Source: Bacteroidota bacterium
GTDB taxonomy: Bacteria; Bacteroidota; Bacteroidia; Bacteroidales; VadinHA17
Assembly: GCA_006227095.1 (NCBI GenBank)
Contig: SBFZ01000067.1
Span: forward strand, 1 to 6,732
DNA length: 6,732 nucleotides
Reading direction: 5' to 3'
How positions within the stretch are numbered: position 1 is the stretch's first letter; each line of letters starts with the position of its first letter. The notes under the pieces were generated by a model. It did not search any database and was not told where the DNA came from. It saw only the letters and a list, made by a program, of their open reading frames with translations. Below are positions 1 to 6,170 of this stretch, one piece after another. The translations under genes and the position numbers were made by a program.

Positions 1-27
1 ATTGCAGTTACGACTGGAAATAATCAT

Positions 28-35
28 TATGTTTG
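28..35 (+). promoter_or_regulatory. Bacteroidota-type -7 promoter box before the trp leader
   Basis: The bases TATGTTTG match the Bacteroides/Bacteroidota -7 consensus TAnnTTTG at every fixed position. A TTG at 2-4 could be the -33 element, but its 23-base spacer is slightly long and the window starts there, so that part is uncertain. Transcription would begin near base 40-45, just at or before the small Trp-containing ORF and about 155 bases before trpB2. The placement directly ahead of the leader supports the box, but the call rests on a consensus match only. Confidence 0.5.
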
Positions 36-40
36 CGTCA

Positions 41-85
41 ATGAAAGCAATGAGGTTAAATAACTGGCGCTGGTGCAGCTCATAG
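41..85 (+). CDS. Candidate trp leader peptide (MKAMRLNNWRWCSS)
   Basis: A 14-codon ORF reads MKAMRLNNWRWCSS and ends at TAG 83-85. It carries two Trp codons, at 65-67 and 71-73, separated by one Arg codon near its end. That layout is like the E. coli trpL peptide, which is also 14 residues with Trp codons near the C-terminus. The ORF sits between a promoter-like box and a strong terminator upstream of a tryptophan synthase gene, so a role as a ribosome sensor of charged Trp-tRNA is likely. The start is uncertain. ATG 41 may be leaderless if transcription starts there; ATG 50 would give an 11-residue peptide that still holds both Trp codons; ATG 29 lies inside the promoter box. No Shine-Dalgarno site is visible, which is usual in this phylum. 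Confidence 0.6.
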   Translation: MKAMRLNNWRWCSS

Positions 86-138
86 GATGAAGCTGTGAAT
101 CACGCCGTTATATAACCCGTACAGGATAATTATACAAA

Positions 139-174
139 GAGGCACGCTGATCACAGCGTGCCTCTTGTTTTTTT
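139..174 (+). terminator. Strong intrinsic terminator, likely the attenuator terminator
   Basis: A perfect 11-bp stem (GAGGCACGCTG 139-149 with CAGCGTGCCTC 154-164) closes a 4-base loop and can extend by two A-T pairs. It is followed by TTGTTTTTTT at 165-174. The T-tract lies only on the + side, so it stops rightward transcription. It ends 23 bases before the trpB2 start. With a promoter-like box and a Trp leader ORF in front of it, regulated termination ahead of trpB2 is the best reading. It could instead simply end an upstream gene outside the window. Confidence 0.85.
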
Positions 175-197
175 AACCCTCTTAAATAACACTTAAA

Positions 198-1565
198 ATG
201 GAAAAGTTTACAAAGATTCTGCTGACTGAAAACGAAATGCCCCGCCAATGGTATAATATCATGGCAGACATGCCCAACAAACCCCTGCCGCCGATTAATC
301 CGGCAACCGGAAAGCCGGTAGGCCCTGAAGACCTGTCGGTTATCTTCCCGATGGAGCTGATAAGGCAGGAGGTTTCGACTGAAAGATACATCGATATTCC
401 CGAAGAGGTTCTCGATCTGTACCGTACCTTCCGTCCCTCTCCCCTTTTCAGGGCCCGCAATCTCGAAAAGGCACTGGGTACAAAGAGCAAGATCTACTAC
501 AAGTACGAGGGTGGCAACTACTCCGGCTCGCACAAGGCCAACACTGCAATCCCGCAGGCCTATTACAACAAGCAGGAGGGAGTACGCCGCATAACCACCG
601 AGACCGGGGCCGGCCAGTGGGGCAGCGCCATGAGCTTTGCCTGCAATCATTTCGGACTCGAGCTGCTGGTGTTCATGGTAAGGGTGAGCTTTAATCAGAA
701 ACCGGGCCGCAAGCTGATGATGAATACCTACAACGCCAGGGTTGTTCCGTCACCAAGCACCATGACTGCTGCCGGCCGGAAGGTGCTTGAGGCAGACCCC
801 GATTCACCCGGCAGTCTTGGCATAGCAATTTCCGAGGCAATGGAGATTGCCGCACAGGATCCCTACACGAAGTATTCGCTTGGCAGTGTGCTCAACCATG
901 TCATCCTTCACCAGACAATCATAGGCCAGGAGGCAATGATACAGCTCGAAAAGGCCGGTGATTACCCGGATGTGGTAATAGGATGCTTCGGCGGCGGTTC
1001 GAACTTTTCAGGTATAGCCTTCCCCTTCCTCAGGGAGAACTTCACGAAAGGAAAGAATACGAGACTTGTGGCGGTTGAACCTGCATCATGTCCGAAGCTC
1101 ACCAAGGGAAAATTCACATATGACTTCGGTGATCAGTCAGGGATGACGCCCCTGCTGCCGATGTACACACTTGGACATAACTTCATTCCTGATAAGATCC
1201 ATGCAGGCGGACTCCGTTATCACGGGGCCGGGGTGCTTGTCAGCCAGCTCCGCAAGGACGGCTTCATAGAGGCCAAGTCGAAGTTCCAGCGTGAATGTTT
1301 CGAGGGAGCAATCCTCTTTGCCCGCTCCGAAGGGATACTTCCCGCGCCGGAGTCATCATACGCCGTTGCCGGCGCACTTGATGAGGCCAGGAAGGCAGAC
1401 CTGGAGGGAGTCTCGAAGACTATTCTCTTCAACCTCAGCGGCCACGGTCATTTTGACATCACCGCATACGAGAAGTACTTTGAGGGCAACCTGCCGGATC
1501 ATGAAACAACAGCAGAGGAGATCGAGCAGTCACTGGCAAACTCAGCCGTCCCGGTGATAAGCTGA
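198..1565 (+). CDS. trpB: TrpB2-type tryptophan synthase beta chain (PLP enzyme)
   Basis: This 455-residue cytosolic enzyme should condense indole with serine to make tryptophan, using pyridoxal phosphate. The PLP lysine is K113 in GSHKANTA, the catalytic glutamate is E135 in TTETGAGQWG, and the phosphate-binding loop is GGGSN at 265-269. The segments EGILPAPESSYA (378-389) and NLSGHGHFD (412-420) match the C-terminal part of the fold. The long N-terminal region before the PLP lysine, the overall length (canonical TrpB is about 400 residues) and the SGHGHFD ending, instead of SGRGDKD, place it in the TrpB2 / TrpB-like subfamily. Such enzymes are often encoded away from trpA and are thought to salvage free indole; no trpA is seen here. 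The ATG at 198 follows an A-rich stretch typical of Bacteroidota starts. The gene appears monocistronic and is probably attenuated by tryptophan through the leader upstream. Confidence 0.95.
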   Translation: MEKFTKILLTENEMPRQWYNIMADMPNKPLPPINPATGKPVGPEDLSVIFPMELIRQEVSTERYIDIPEEVLDLYRTFRPSPLFRARNLEKALGTKSKIYYKYEGGNYSGSHKANTAIPQAYYNKQEGVRRITTETGAGQWGSAMSFACNHFGLELLVFMVRVSFNQKPGRKLMMNTYNARVVPSPSTMTAAGRKVLEADPDSPGSLGIAISEAMEIAAQDPYTKYSLGSVLNHVILHQTIIGQEAMIQLEKAGDYPDVVIGCFGGGSNFSGIAFPFLRENFTKGKNTRLVAVEPASCPKLTKGKFTYDFGDQSGMTPLLPMYTLGHNFIPDKIHAGGLRYHGAGVLVSQLRKDGFIEAKSKFQRECFEGAILFARSEGILPAPESSYAVAGALDEARKADLEGVSKTILFNLSGHGHFDITAYEKYFEGNLPDHETTAEEIEQSLANSAVPVIS

Positions 1566-1582
1566 TATCCGGGCAACTCACC

Positions 1583-1610
1583 ACTGCCCATTGCCTATTG
1601 CCTATTGCCT
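1583..1610. repeat. Heptamer tandem repeat, four units
   Basis: Four 7-base units follow each other without gaps: ACTGCCC, then ATTGCCT three times. They lie between the trpB2 stop and its terminator hairpin. Three units are identical and the first differs at three positions. Function is unknown. Short intergenic heptamer arrays of this kind tend to vary in copy number between strains through slippage, which is inference here. Confidence 0.8.
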
Positions 1611-1620
1611 TATAAATATG

Positions 1621-1650
1621 GAAGAGGGGACAAATCATCCCCTCTTTCGT
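1621..1650 (+). terminator. Hairpin terminator of trpB2
   Basis: A perfect 9-bp stem (AAGAGGGGA 1622-1630 with TCCCCTCTT 1638-1646) closes a 7-base loop and is followed by a short T-rich tail (TCGTT). It lies 56 bases after the trpB2 stop and 27 bases past the nrdJ stop on the other strand. The tail is weak on + and absent on -, but the stem may stop both convergent transcripts. Confidence 0.7.
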
Positions 1651-1676
1651 TAATGTGATATGGAGTTTATTAAATG

Positions 1677-4319
1677 CTAGCTGCACTTTGAGGTACCGCA
1701 GTCGGTGCATATCAGGCACCCTTCCTGGTAGACCAGGTTTGTTGAGCTGCAATGGTCGCACTTGCCCTTGGCCTTCGTGCCATTGGGAATATAACGCTTC
1801 AGTGAGCGCTCCACGCCGTTCTTCCAGGTATTGATAGACTCACTGTCAAGTTTCATTGAGGAGACAAGTTCCACAACATCCTTTGCCGGCATGCCATAGC
1901 GCAGTACTCCTGAGATAAGCCTGGCATAATTCCAGAATTCAGGCTTGAACATGTGTGAGAGCCCTCCCAGCGTATTCTTGTAGCCGTATTTATCGGTGTA
2001 CTGGAAGTCATACCGGGTGTTTCCTGCGTCATCCTTGTTCTTGATGATCTTCCCCTTGACGATGCTCTTCGGAATCGGGAACATCTCGTCATCCTGCAGT
2101 CCTGTGAAGATTTCATAAGGAACACCGTCCTTTAGCCCCACAAATGCGATCCATTTCTCTTCATTGTTCTGGAAGCGGATGACATCGGCATCAAGCACTT
2201 TTGGCCTTAATGGTGACCACTCATTCTTTTTCTCCTCCTTACTGTTCGATACAAGTACACCTGCCCTGGATCCGTCGCGATAGACAGTTGCACCCTTGCA
2301 TCCCTCCTTCCATGCGGTGAGGTAGAGTTCTGATACCAGTTCCTCCTTTGCTTCTGAAGGAAGGTTTATGGTAACGCTGATGGAGTGGTCAACCCATTTC
2401 TGTATTGCCCCCTGCATCCTTACCTTGGCAACCCAGTCAACATCATTTGCGGTGGCCTTATAATACGGAGAGACGGCAACGATGTCATTGATCTGTGTCT
2501 CTGACATATCCTTCACCTCCTCGTAGTTATAGCCGTTCATCTTCATCCAGTCGATGAACTTGTGGTGGAATACAGTAAACTCCTCCCAGTGGTCACCCAC
2601 CTCGTCGATAAAGGAAACCTTGACATCCTTGTCGTTGGGATTAACCTTACGGCGCCGTTTGTAGAAGGGCATGAACACCGGTTCTATGCCGGATGTTGTC
2701 TGGCTCATGAGACTGGTTGAGCCGGTAGGTGCTATGGTAAGCAGGGCGATATTGCGCCTTCCTGTTTTTTCCATTTCGGCAACCATCTCTGGGTCCGTTT
2801 CGCGAAGGCGGCTTATGAAAGGATTATTCTTTTCCCTCCCGGCGTTGTAGATCGGGAATGCTCCCCTTTCTGCCGCCATGCCTGTTGACGCCCTGTATGC
2901 TTCCACGGCCAGGGTCCGGTGAACCTTGACTGAGAAGTCGGTTGCTTCATCTGTCCCGTAACGGAGCCCCAGTGCGGCAAGCATGTCACCCTCGGCTGTG
3001 ATGCCGATTCCGGTACGCCTGCCTTCTCCGGTCTTGTGCCTGATATTTTCCCACATGTTGCGCTCCACCCTCTTGAGTTCATCATCCTCAGGATCAGCAA
3101 CTATCTTGGCAATTATGGCGTCAATCTTCTCCTGTTCGAGATCGATTATGTCATCCATAATGCGCTGTGAGAGGTGCACATGCTCCTTAAAGAGTTCAAA
3201 ATCAAATTCAGCCTCCGGGGTGAACGGATTCTTTACATAGCTGAAGAGGTTGATAGCTATCAGGCGGCAGCTGTCATACGGGCAAAGGGGAATCTCTCCG
3301 CACGGATTGGTGGAGACGGTCTCATACCCGAGGTCAGCATAGCAGTCAGGAACACTCTCGTTCCTGATGGTATCCCAGAAGAGTACGCCCGGTTCGGCTG
3401 ATTTCCATGCGTTGTGGACTATCTTGTTCCAGAGCTTCCTGGCGTCAATTTCCTTTACATATTTAGGGTTATCCGAATTGATTGGATACTGCTGGCGGAA
3501 GCTTTTTCCGTCAACCACAGCCTGCATGAATTCATTGGTGATCTTGACCGAGACGTTTGCGCCGGTAACCTTTCCGGCCTCAAGCTTCGCGTCAATGAAG
3601 CTTTCCGAATCAGGGTGCTTGATTGAGATGGAGAGCATTAGCGCACCGCGGCGGCCGTCCTGTGCCACCTCGCGGGTTGAATTTGAGTAGCGCTCCATGA
3701 ACGGAACCACCCCAGTTGAGGTGAGGGCACTGTTCAGCACCGGTGAACCCTTGGGGCGGATGTGCGAGAGGTCATGGCCCACGCCGCCGCGGCGCTTCAT
3801 GAGCTGTACCTGCTCCTGGTCAATCTTCATGATGCCACCATAGGAATCAGAGTCACCCTTGTTTCCTATAACGAAACAATTTGACAGTGAGGCAATCTGA
3901 AAGTCATTGCCGATACCGGTCATTGGTCCTCCCTGCGGGATAATATATCTGAACTCTTTGAAAGCTTCATAGATGGTCTCAAAAGAAACAGGATTGGCAT
4001 ACTTCTTTTCTATACGGTGTATCTCTGCAGCCAGTCTGCGATGCATGTCATCAGGAGTCTTTTCATACAGGTTTCCGAAAGAATCCTTTAGAGCATATTT
4101 GCTTGCCCAAACCTTTGCCGCCAGGTCATCACCGCCGAAATACTGACGGGTAGCCTTAATGGCATCCTCGTAAGTAAAGGTCTTTGAGGCACTTTCACCT
4201 GAGGTTTTGCCTGGCTTACCTATCGCCGGTTCTTCCTTTTTGCTTTTCCTCTCCTCTTTTTTTACCATTTCCTTTTCATTAGAGGCGACGGTAGCCGAAT
4301 GGACAAATGAGTCTTCCAT
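1677..4319 (-). CDS. nrdJ: Class II adenosylcobalamin-dependent ribonucleotide reductase
   Basis: This 880-residue cytosolic enzyme makes deoxyribonucleotides from ribonucleotides, using adenosylcobalamin as radical source, so it works with or without oxygen. The catalytic set is visible. C148 in SLSNCFVIG and C351 in DSCRLIAINL are the redox pair, C340 in NPCGE (338-342) is the thiyl cysteine with N338 and E342 beside it, and APTGSTSL (530-537) is the phosphate-binding loop. A region from about 700 to 845 precedes the cysteine-rich tail C854xxC857...C868xxC871xxC874...C879. This tail is typical of Thermotoga-like NrdJ and should re-reduce the active site or bind metal. No ATP-cone precedes the core and no nrdB lies nearby, as expected for class II. 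The first 46 residues are a Lys/Glu-rich, probably disordered extension, so the true start could be slightly later (for example M18). It is transcribed alone, convergent with trpB2. No cobalamin riboswitch was recognised upstream. Confidence 0.95.
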   Translation of the reverse strand: MEDSFVHSATVASNEKEMVKKEERKSKKEEPAIGKPGKTSGESASKTFTYEDAIKATRQYFGGDDLAAKVWASKYALKDSFGNLYEKTPDDMHRRLAAEIHRIEKKYANPVSFETIYEAFKEFRYIIPQGGPMTGIGNDFQIASLSNCFVIGNKGDSDSYGGIMKIDQEQVQLMKRRGGVGHDLSHIRPKGSPVLNSALTSTGVVPFMERYSNSTREVAQDGRRGALMLSISIKHPDSESFIDAKLEAGKVTGANVSVKITNEFMQAVVDGKSFRQQYPINSDNPKYVKEIDARKLWNKIVHNAWKSAEPGVLFWDTIRNESVPDCYADLGYETVSTNPCGEIPLCPYDSCRLIAINLFSYVKNPFTPEAEFDFELFKEHVHLSQRIMDDIIDLEQEKIDAIIAKIVADPEDDELKRVERNMWENIRHKTGEGRRTGIGITAEGDMLAALGLRYGTDEATDFSVKVHRTLAVEAYRASTGMAAERGAFPIYNAGREKNNPFISRLRETDPEMVAEMEKTGRRNIALLTIAPTGSTSLMSQTTSGIEPVFMPFYKRRRKVNPNDKDVKVSFIDEVGDHWEEFTVFHHKFIDWMKMNGYNYEEVKDMSETQINDIVAVSPYYKATANDVDWVAKVRMQGAIQKWVDHSISVTINLPSEAKEELVSELYLTAWKEGCKGATVYRDGSRAGVLVSNSKEEKKNEWSPLRPKVLDADVIRFQNNEEKWIAFVGLKDGVPYEIFTGLQDDEMFPIPKSIVKGKIIKNKDDAGNTRYDFQYTDKYGYKNTLGGLSHMFKPEFWNYARLISGVLRYGMPAKDVVELVSSMKLDSESINTWKNGVERSLKRYIPNGTKAKGKCDHCSSTNLVYQEGCLICTDCGTSKCS

Positions 4320-4362
4320 TGATAGTTAAAAAATATTAAAGTTTGAAAATAAGTTAGTTAGT

Positions 4363-4509
4363 CTACCTTCCGTAATGATGAACGGGTTTTGCTAAAATAG
4401 GCAAGGGTGTCAGAGGAGGCAAGAAGAAAATATCTCTTTTATCAACATACATATTAACTTTTATGAACTTTGCGGATGCAATCTCTCCATGTCTCCAACT
4501 TCTCTTCAT
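4363..4509 (-). CDS. Small ORF of uncertain reality, 48 codons
   Basis: An ATG-started frame of 48 codons lies upstream of nrdJ on the same strand and begins MKRSWRHGEIASAKFIKVNM. It is rich in basic and aromatic residues in its first half, with a hydrophobic Pro/Leu stretch (IFFLPPLTPLPIL) in the second half. No family is recognised. It ends 43 bases before the nrdJ start, and the candidate nrdJ promoter lies inside it, which argues against it being a gene. It could be a small protein, the remnant of a larger gene, or a chance frame in a repeated intergenic element. No clear ribosome-binding signal is seen. Confidence 0.2.
   Translation of the reverse strand: MKRSWRHGEIASAKFIKVNMYVDKRDIFFLPPLTPLPILAKPVHHYGR
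4392..4422 (-). promoter_or_regulatory. Candidate nrdJ promoter
   Basis: On the - strand, TTG at 4422-4420 and TATTTTAG at 4399-4392 are separated by 20 bases. They resemble the Bacteroidota -33 TTTG and -7 TAnnTTTG elements, with one mismatch in the -7 box. This would give a 5' leader of roughly 65 bases before the nrdJ ATG. The match is imperfect and the region is A/T-rich, so it is tentative. Confidence 0.35.
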
Positions 4510-4554
4510 GTCCTTTAACCAGACCTCCGGTCATCTATCACGTTTGGCACGCTG

Positions 4555-4588
4555 ATAAAAAAAGAAAGCTGCCTCGCATTGAGGCAGC
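4555..4588 (-). terminator. Intrinsic terminator of the receptor-lipoprotein operon
   Basis: A perfect 8-bp stem (GCTGCCTC 4568-4575 with GAGGCAGC 4581-4588) closes a 5-base loop. Read on the - strand it is followed by TTTCTTTTTTTAT, a strong T-tract. It lies about 70 bases after the lipoprotein stop codon and should end that operon before nrdJ. The + side has only CCCCTTTTA, so activity there would be weak. Confidence 0.85.
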
Positions 4589-4656
4589 CCCTTTTATTAT
4601 CTGTCACGCAATTTATGATGCGTGTCACACACTAATAATATAATGCTTCGTATTAC

Positions 4657-6153
4657 TTACTTCGAACTTACGTGGCTGAAATAAATACTGTTTGAAAGCT
4701 GCGGTGCTCCCTGGTAAGAGCCCTTCCGTGCAATAACCGTCAGCAGGTCTCCCACTTTAATGCCTTTGTCAGCCAACAGGAATTTCCTGGCGTCGCCTGT
4801 TGCACCCCAACCAGGATAACAGCCATACACGTAGATTTCACTTTCGCCGTCTTTCAACCAAAGATTACCGTAATCCGCATTTACGACCGATGTGATTTCG
4901 CCGGTTACCATGAAGTATGCATTGGGATCGTCAGGTTTGGTAAGCACCTCGGCAATGGTAGCCGCTGTTACAGAAATAAAGCTTTCCAGGACTGCGCCGC
5001 TTACTTGTGGAGTTCCATTATATGCAGAACGTTTTCCGACAATTGTGATGATGTCACCTACTTTTAAGCCTTTGGTACTGAAATCCTGAATACCATATAC
5101 GAAGACCTCACCAGAGAAATCTCTCAGGTATAATCTCCCAGATGTGGTGTTGGTAATACTGGTTATCACACCTGACAGGCGATACTGAATGTTACTGACT
5201 TCAGCCGCAATAAACTGGGCTACAGATACATTAATTATCGCTCCTTTCTGGGTAAGAGTTGTTTGTGCCGTATATTCTTTAGTTCCATCGGTAGTGCTGA
5301 ATATGAGAGTAGTTGAACGATCTCCGCCTGTATTTTCAGCAGCATTGAATTTCACAACAGTACTGGTCCCTGCAGACTGGATGGAGGAAATTGACAACCA
5401 TGATTCGGCATCTTCAGGAATATCTACCGATACGCCTTGTCCTTTACAGGTAAGGTATGCAATAAATTCACCACCTTCGAGCGGAAGTACTGCGTTTTTT
5501 ACCGAATCAACTTTCACAAGTGATTTATTAATCTTGATAACTGTTACGTCTACCAGTTCCACCGTTGTTCCGTAGGTAGTCTTTGGTCCCTGGACAGTTA
5601 CTTCATCACCCACTTCAAGTCCAAGACTTAAAAAGTTTTTCGTAGCACCCTTCGCATCGAGAGTACCATAGATATAAATGGTACCTGTTGCATCCTTTAA
5701 ATACCAGTTACCGTAAGTTGTGTTGGTTATTGCCGTACAAACCCCGGTTACCAGATAGGTCTTGCTGTCTGGTCCGGCAATTACTTCCGCACAGGTGGCA
5801 GGTGCAACTGTTGCCAGGCCCTGGATTACGTTTATTCTCTGAGTTACGTCTCCGCACTGGATTTTTACCTCTCCCTTGCGACCATCCAGGGTAGATGAAG
5901 CTGAAAACGTAAGTGTTGATTCACCGGCACTGCCAGAGGTTGAAGAGACAGTCAGCCATGATATACTGTTCTGTAATGTCCAGCTATCAGTAGCTGTTAC
6001 TGTAATGGATGTTGAACCACCCGCTACCGGGATAGCCACGTATGACGACGATACCTGAATCTCATCAAGCAATGTCGCAGAGAATTCCTCGTCACAGCTT
6101 ACCATAAGGGCAGCCGCCACGATAAATAATGGGAAAAAGTATTTCAATTTCAT
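4657..6153 (-). CDS. Predicted surface lipoprotein with BACON and OB-fold-like repeats
   Basis: The 498-residue product starts with Lys residues and a hydrophobic stretch ending in LMVSC, so C20 is the likely lipidated cysteine (Met at -3 is a lipobox variant). The following DEE resembles the acidic export signal that sends Bacteroidota lipoproteins to the cell surface. Two BACON-like beta-sandwich domains are seen at about 32-112 (SWLTVSSTSGSAGESTLTF) and 211-305 (SWLSISSIQSAGTSTVVKF, ending TTLTQKG). Three related repeats lie at about 115-208, 306-395 and 396-497. Each has the pattern Y-x(2,3)-G-x-x-(T/S)-(A/S)-(I/V)-x-N, then (Y/W)LxD...(I/V)xVYG or IYG, then GL/IKVGD or LEVGD and a closing strand; this resembles the OB folds of extracellular nuclease-type proteins. 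No catalytic domain is seen, so it is probably a binding partner of the receptor encoded 17 bases upstream. The ligand is unknown. The ATG at 6153 is fixed by the signal peptide. Confidence 0.85.
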   Translation of the reverse strand: MKLKYFFPLFIVAAALMVSCDEEFSATLLDEIQVSSSYVAIPVAGGSTSITVTATDSWTLQNSISWLTVSSTSGSAGESTLTFSASSTLDGRKGEVKIQCGDVTQRINVIQGLATVAPATCAEVIAGPDSKTYLVTGVCTAITNTTYGNWYLKDATGTIYIYGTLDAKGATKNFLSLGLEVGDEVTVQGPKTTYGTTVELVDVTVIKINKSLVKVDSVKNAVLPLEGGEFIAYLTCKGQGVSVDIPEDAESWLSISSIQSAGTSTVVKFNAAENTGGDRSTTLIFSTTDGTKEYTAQTTLTQKGAIINVSVAQFIAAEVSNIQYRLSGVITSITNTTSGRLYLRDFSGEVFVYGIQDFSTKGLKVGDIITIVGKRSAYNGTPQVSGAVLESFISVTAATIAEVLTKPDDPNAYFMVTGEITSVVNADYGNLWLKDGESEIYVYGCYPGWGATGDARKFLLADKGIKVGDLLTVIARKGSYQGAPQLSNSIYFSHVSSK

Positions 6154-6170
6154 ATTTCCTGTACTTTATG

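Larger units (their letters stand above)
41..174 (+). ncRNA. Predicted trp attenuator leader RNA upstream of trpB2
   Basis: The 5' leader can be read as a classical attenuator. Strand 1 (65-80) holds the Trp codons and pairs with strand 2 (91-107): UGGCG 65-69 with CGCCG 103-107 (one U-G pair), and CAGCU 76-80 with AGCUG 91-95 extended by two wobble pairs. The leader stop codon falls in the 10-base loop. A separate perfect hairpin at 139-164 followed by a T-tract is the terminator. A ribosome stalled at the Trp codons would release strand 2. Strand 2 could then pair with the terminator arm (AGC and GUG of 91-97 with CACGCU 143-148, one bulge) or with the other arm (CACGC 101-105 with GCGUG 156-160). 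Both antiterminators look weak by eye. From memory, a Bacteroid-trp RNA motif with Trp-rich leader ORFs is described for this phylum, and this fits that type. Confidence 0.6.
4320..4656. other. Intergenic region between the lipoprotein gene and nrdJ
   Basis: This 337-base gap separates two genes on the - strand. From right to left it holds a small inverted repeat (CACGCA 4605-4610 with TGCGTG 4619-4624), the terminator of the lipoprotein operon (4555-4588), a 48-codon ORF of uncertain status (4363-4509), and a candidate nrdJ promoter (4392-4422). The last 40 bases before nrdJ are strongly A/T-rich. No tRNA or known riboswitch was recognised. Confidence 0.7.

Noticed and set aside
1..63. Possible C-termini of an upstream gene ending at 23 or 63 on the + strand
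   Set aside because: Frames ending at TAA 21-23 and TAA 61-63 are open from the left edge, but too few codons are visible to support either. The promoter-like box lies inside the second one.
141..151. GGCACGCTGAT shared between the trp terminator and positions 4546-4556
   Set aside because: An 11-base match is expected by chance several times in a window of this size, and the flanks differ.
108..650. A 180-codon open frame on the - strand over the trpB2 leader and 5' end
   Set aside because: It runs antisense to a well-supported TrpB2 gene and through the terminator hairpin, and its translation has no recognisable domain.
4543..4560. Sigma-54-like TTTGGCACGCTGA motif on the + strand
   Set aside because: The -24 half (TGGCAC) is good but the -12 GC is missing (TAAAA follows). 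It would also drive transcription antisense into the lipoprotein operon with no gene to serve.
4320..4567. Cobalamin riboswitch upstream of the B12-dependent reductase
   Set aside because: No B12-box-like sequence or long structured leader was recognised on the - strand, and the predicted 5' leader is only about 65 bases.
4605..4624. Small inverted repeat CACGCA/TGCGTG after the lipoprotein gene
   Set aside because: Only 6 bp with an 8-base loop and no T-tract; the much stronger hairpin at 4568-4588 explains termination.
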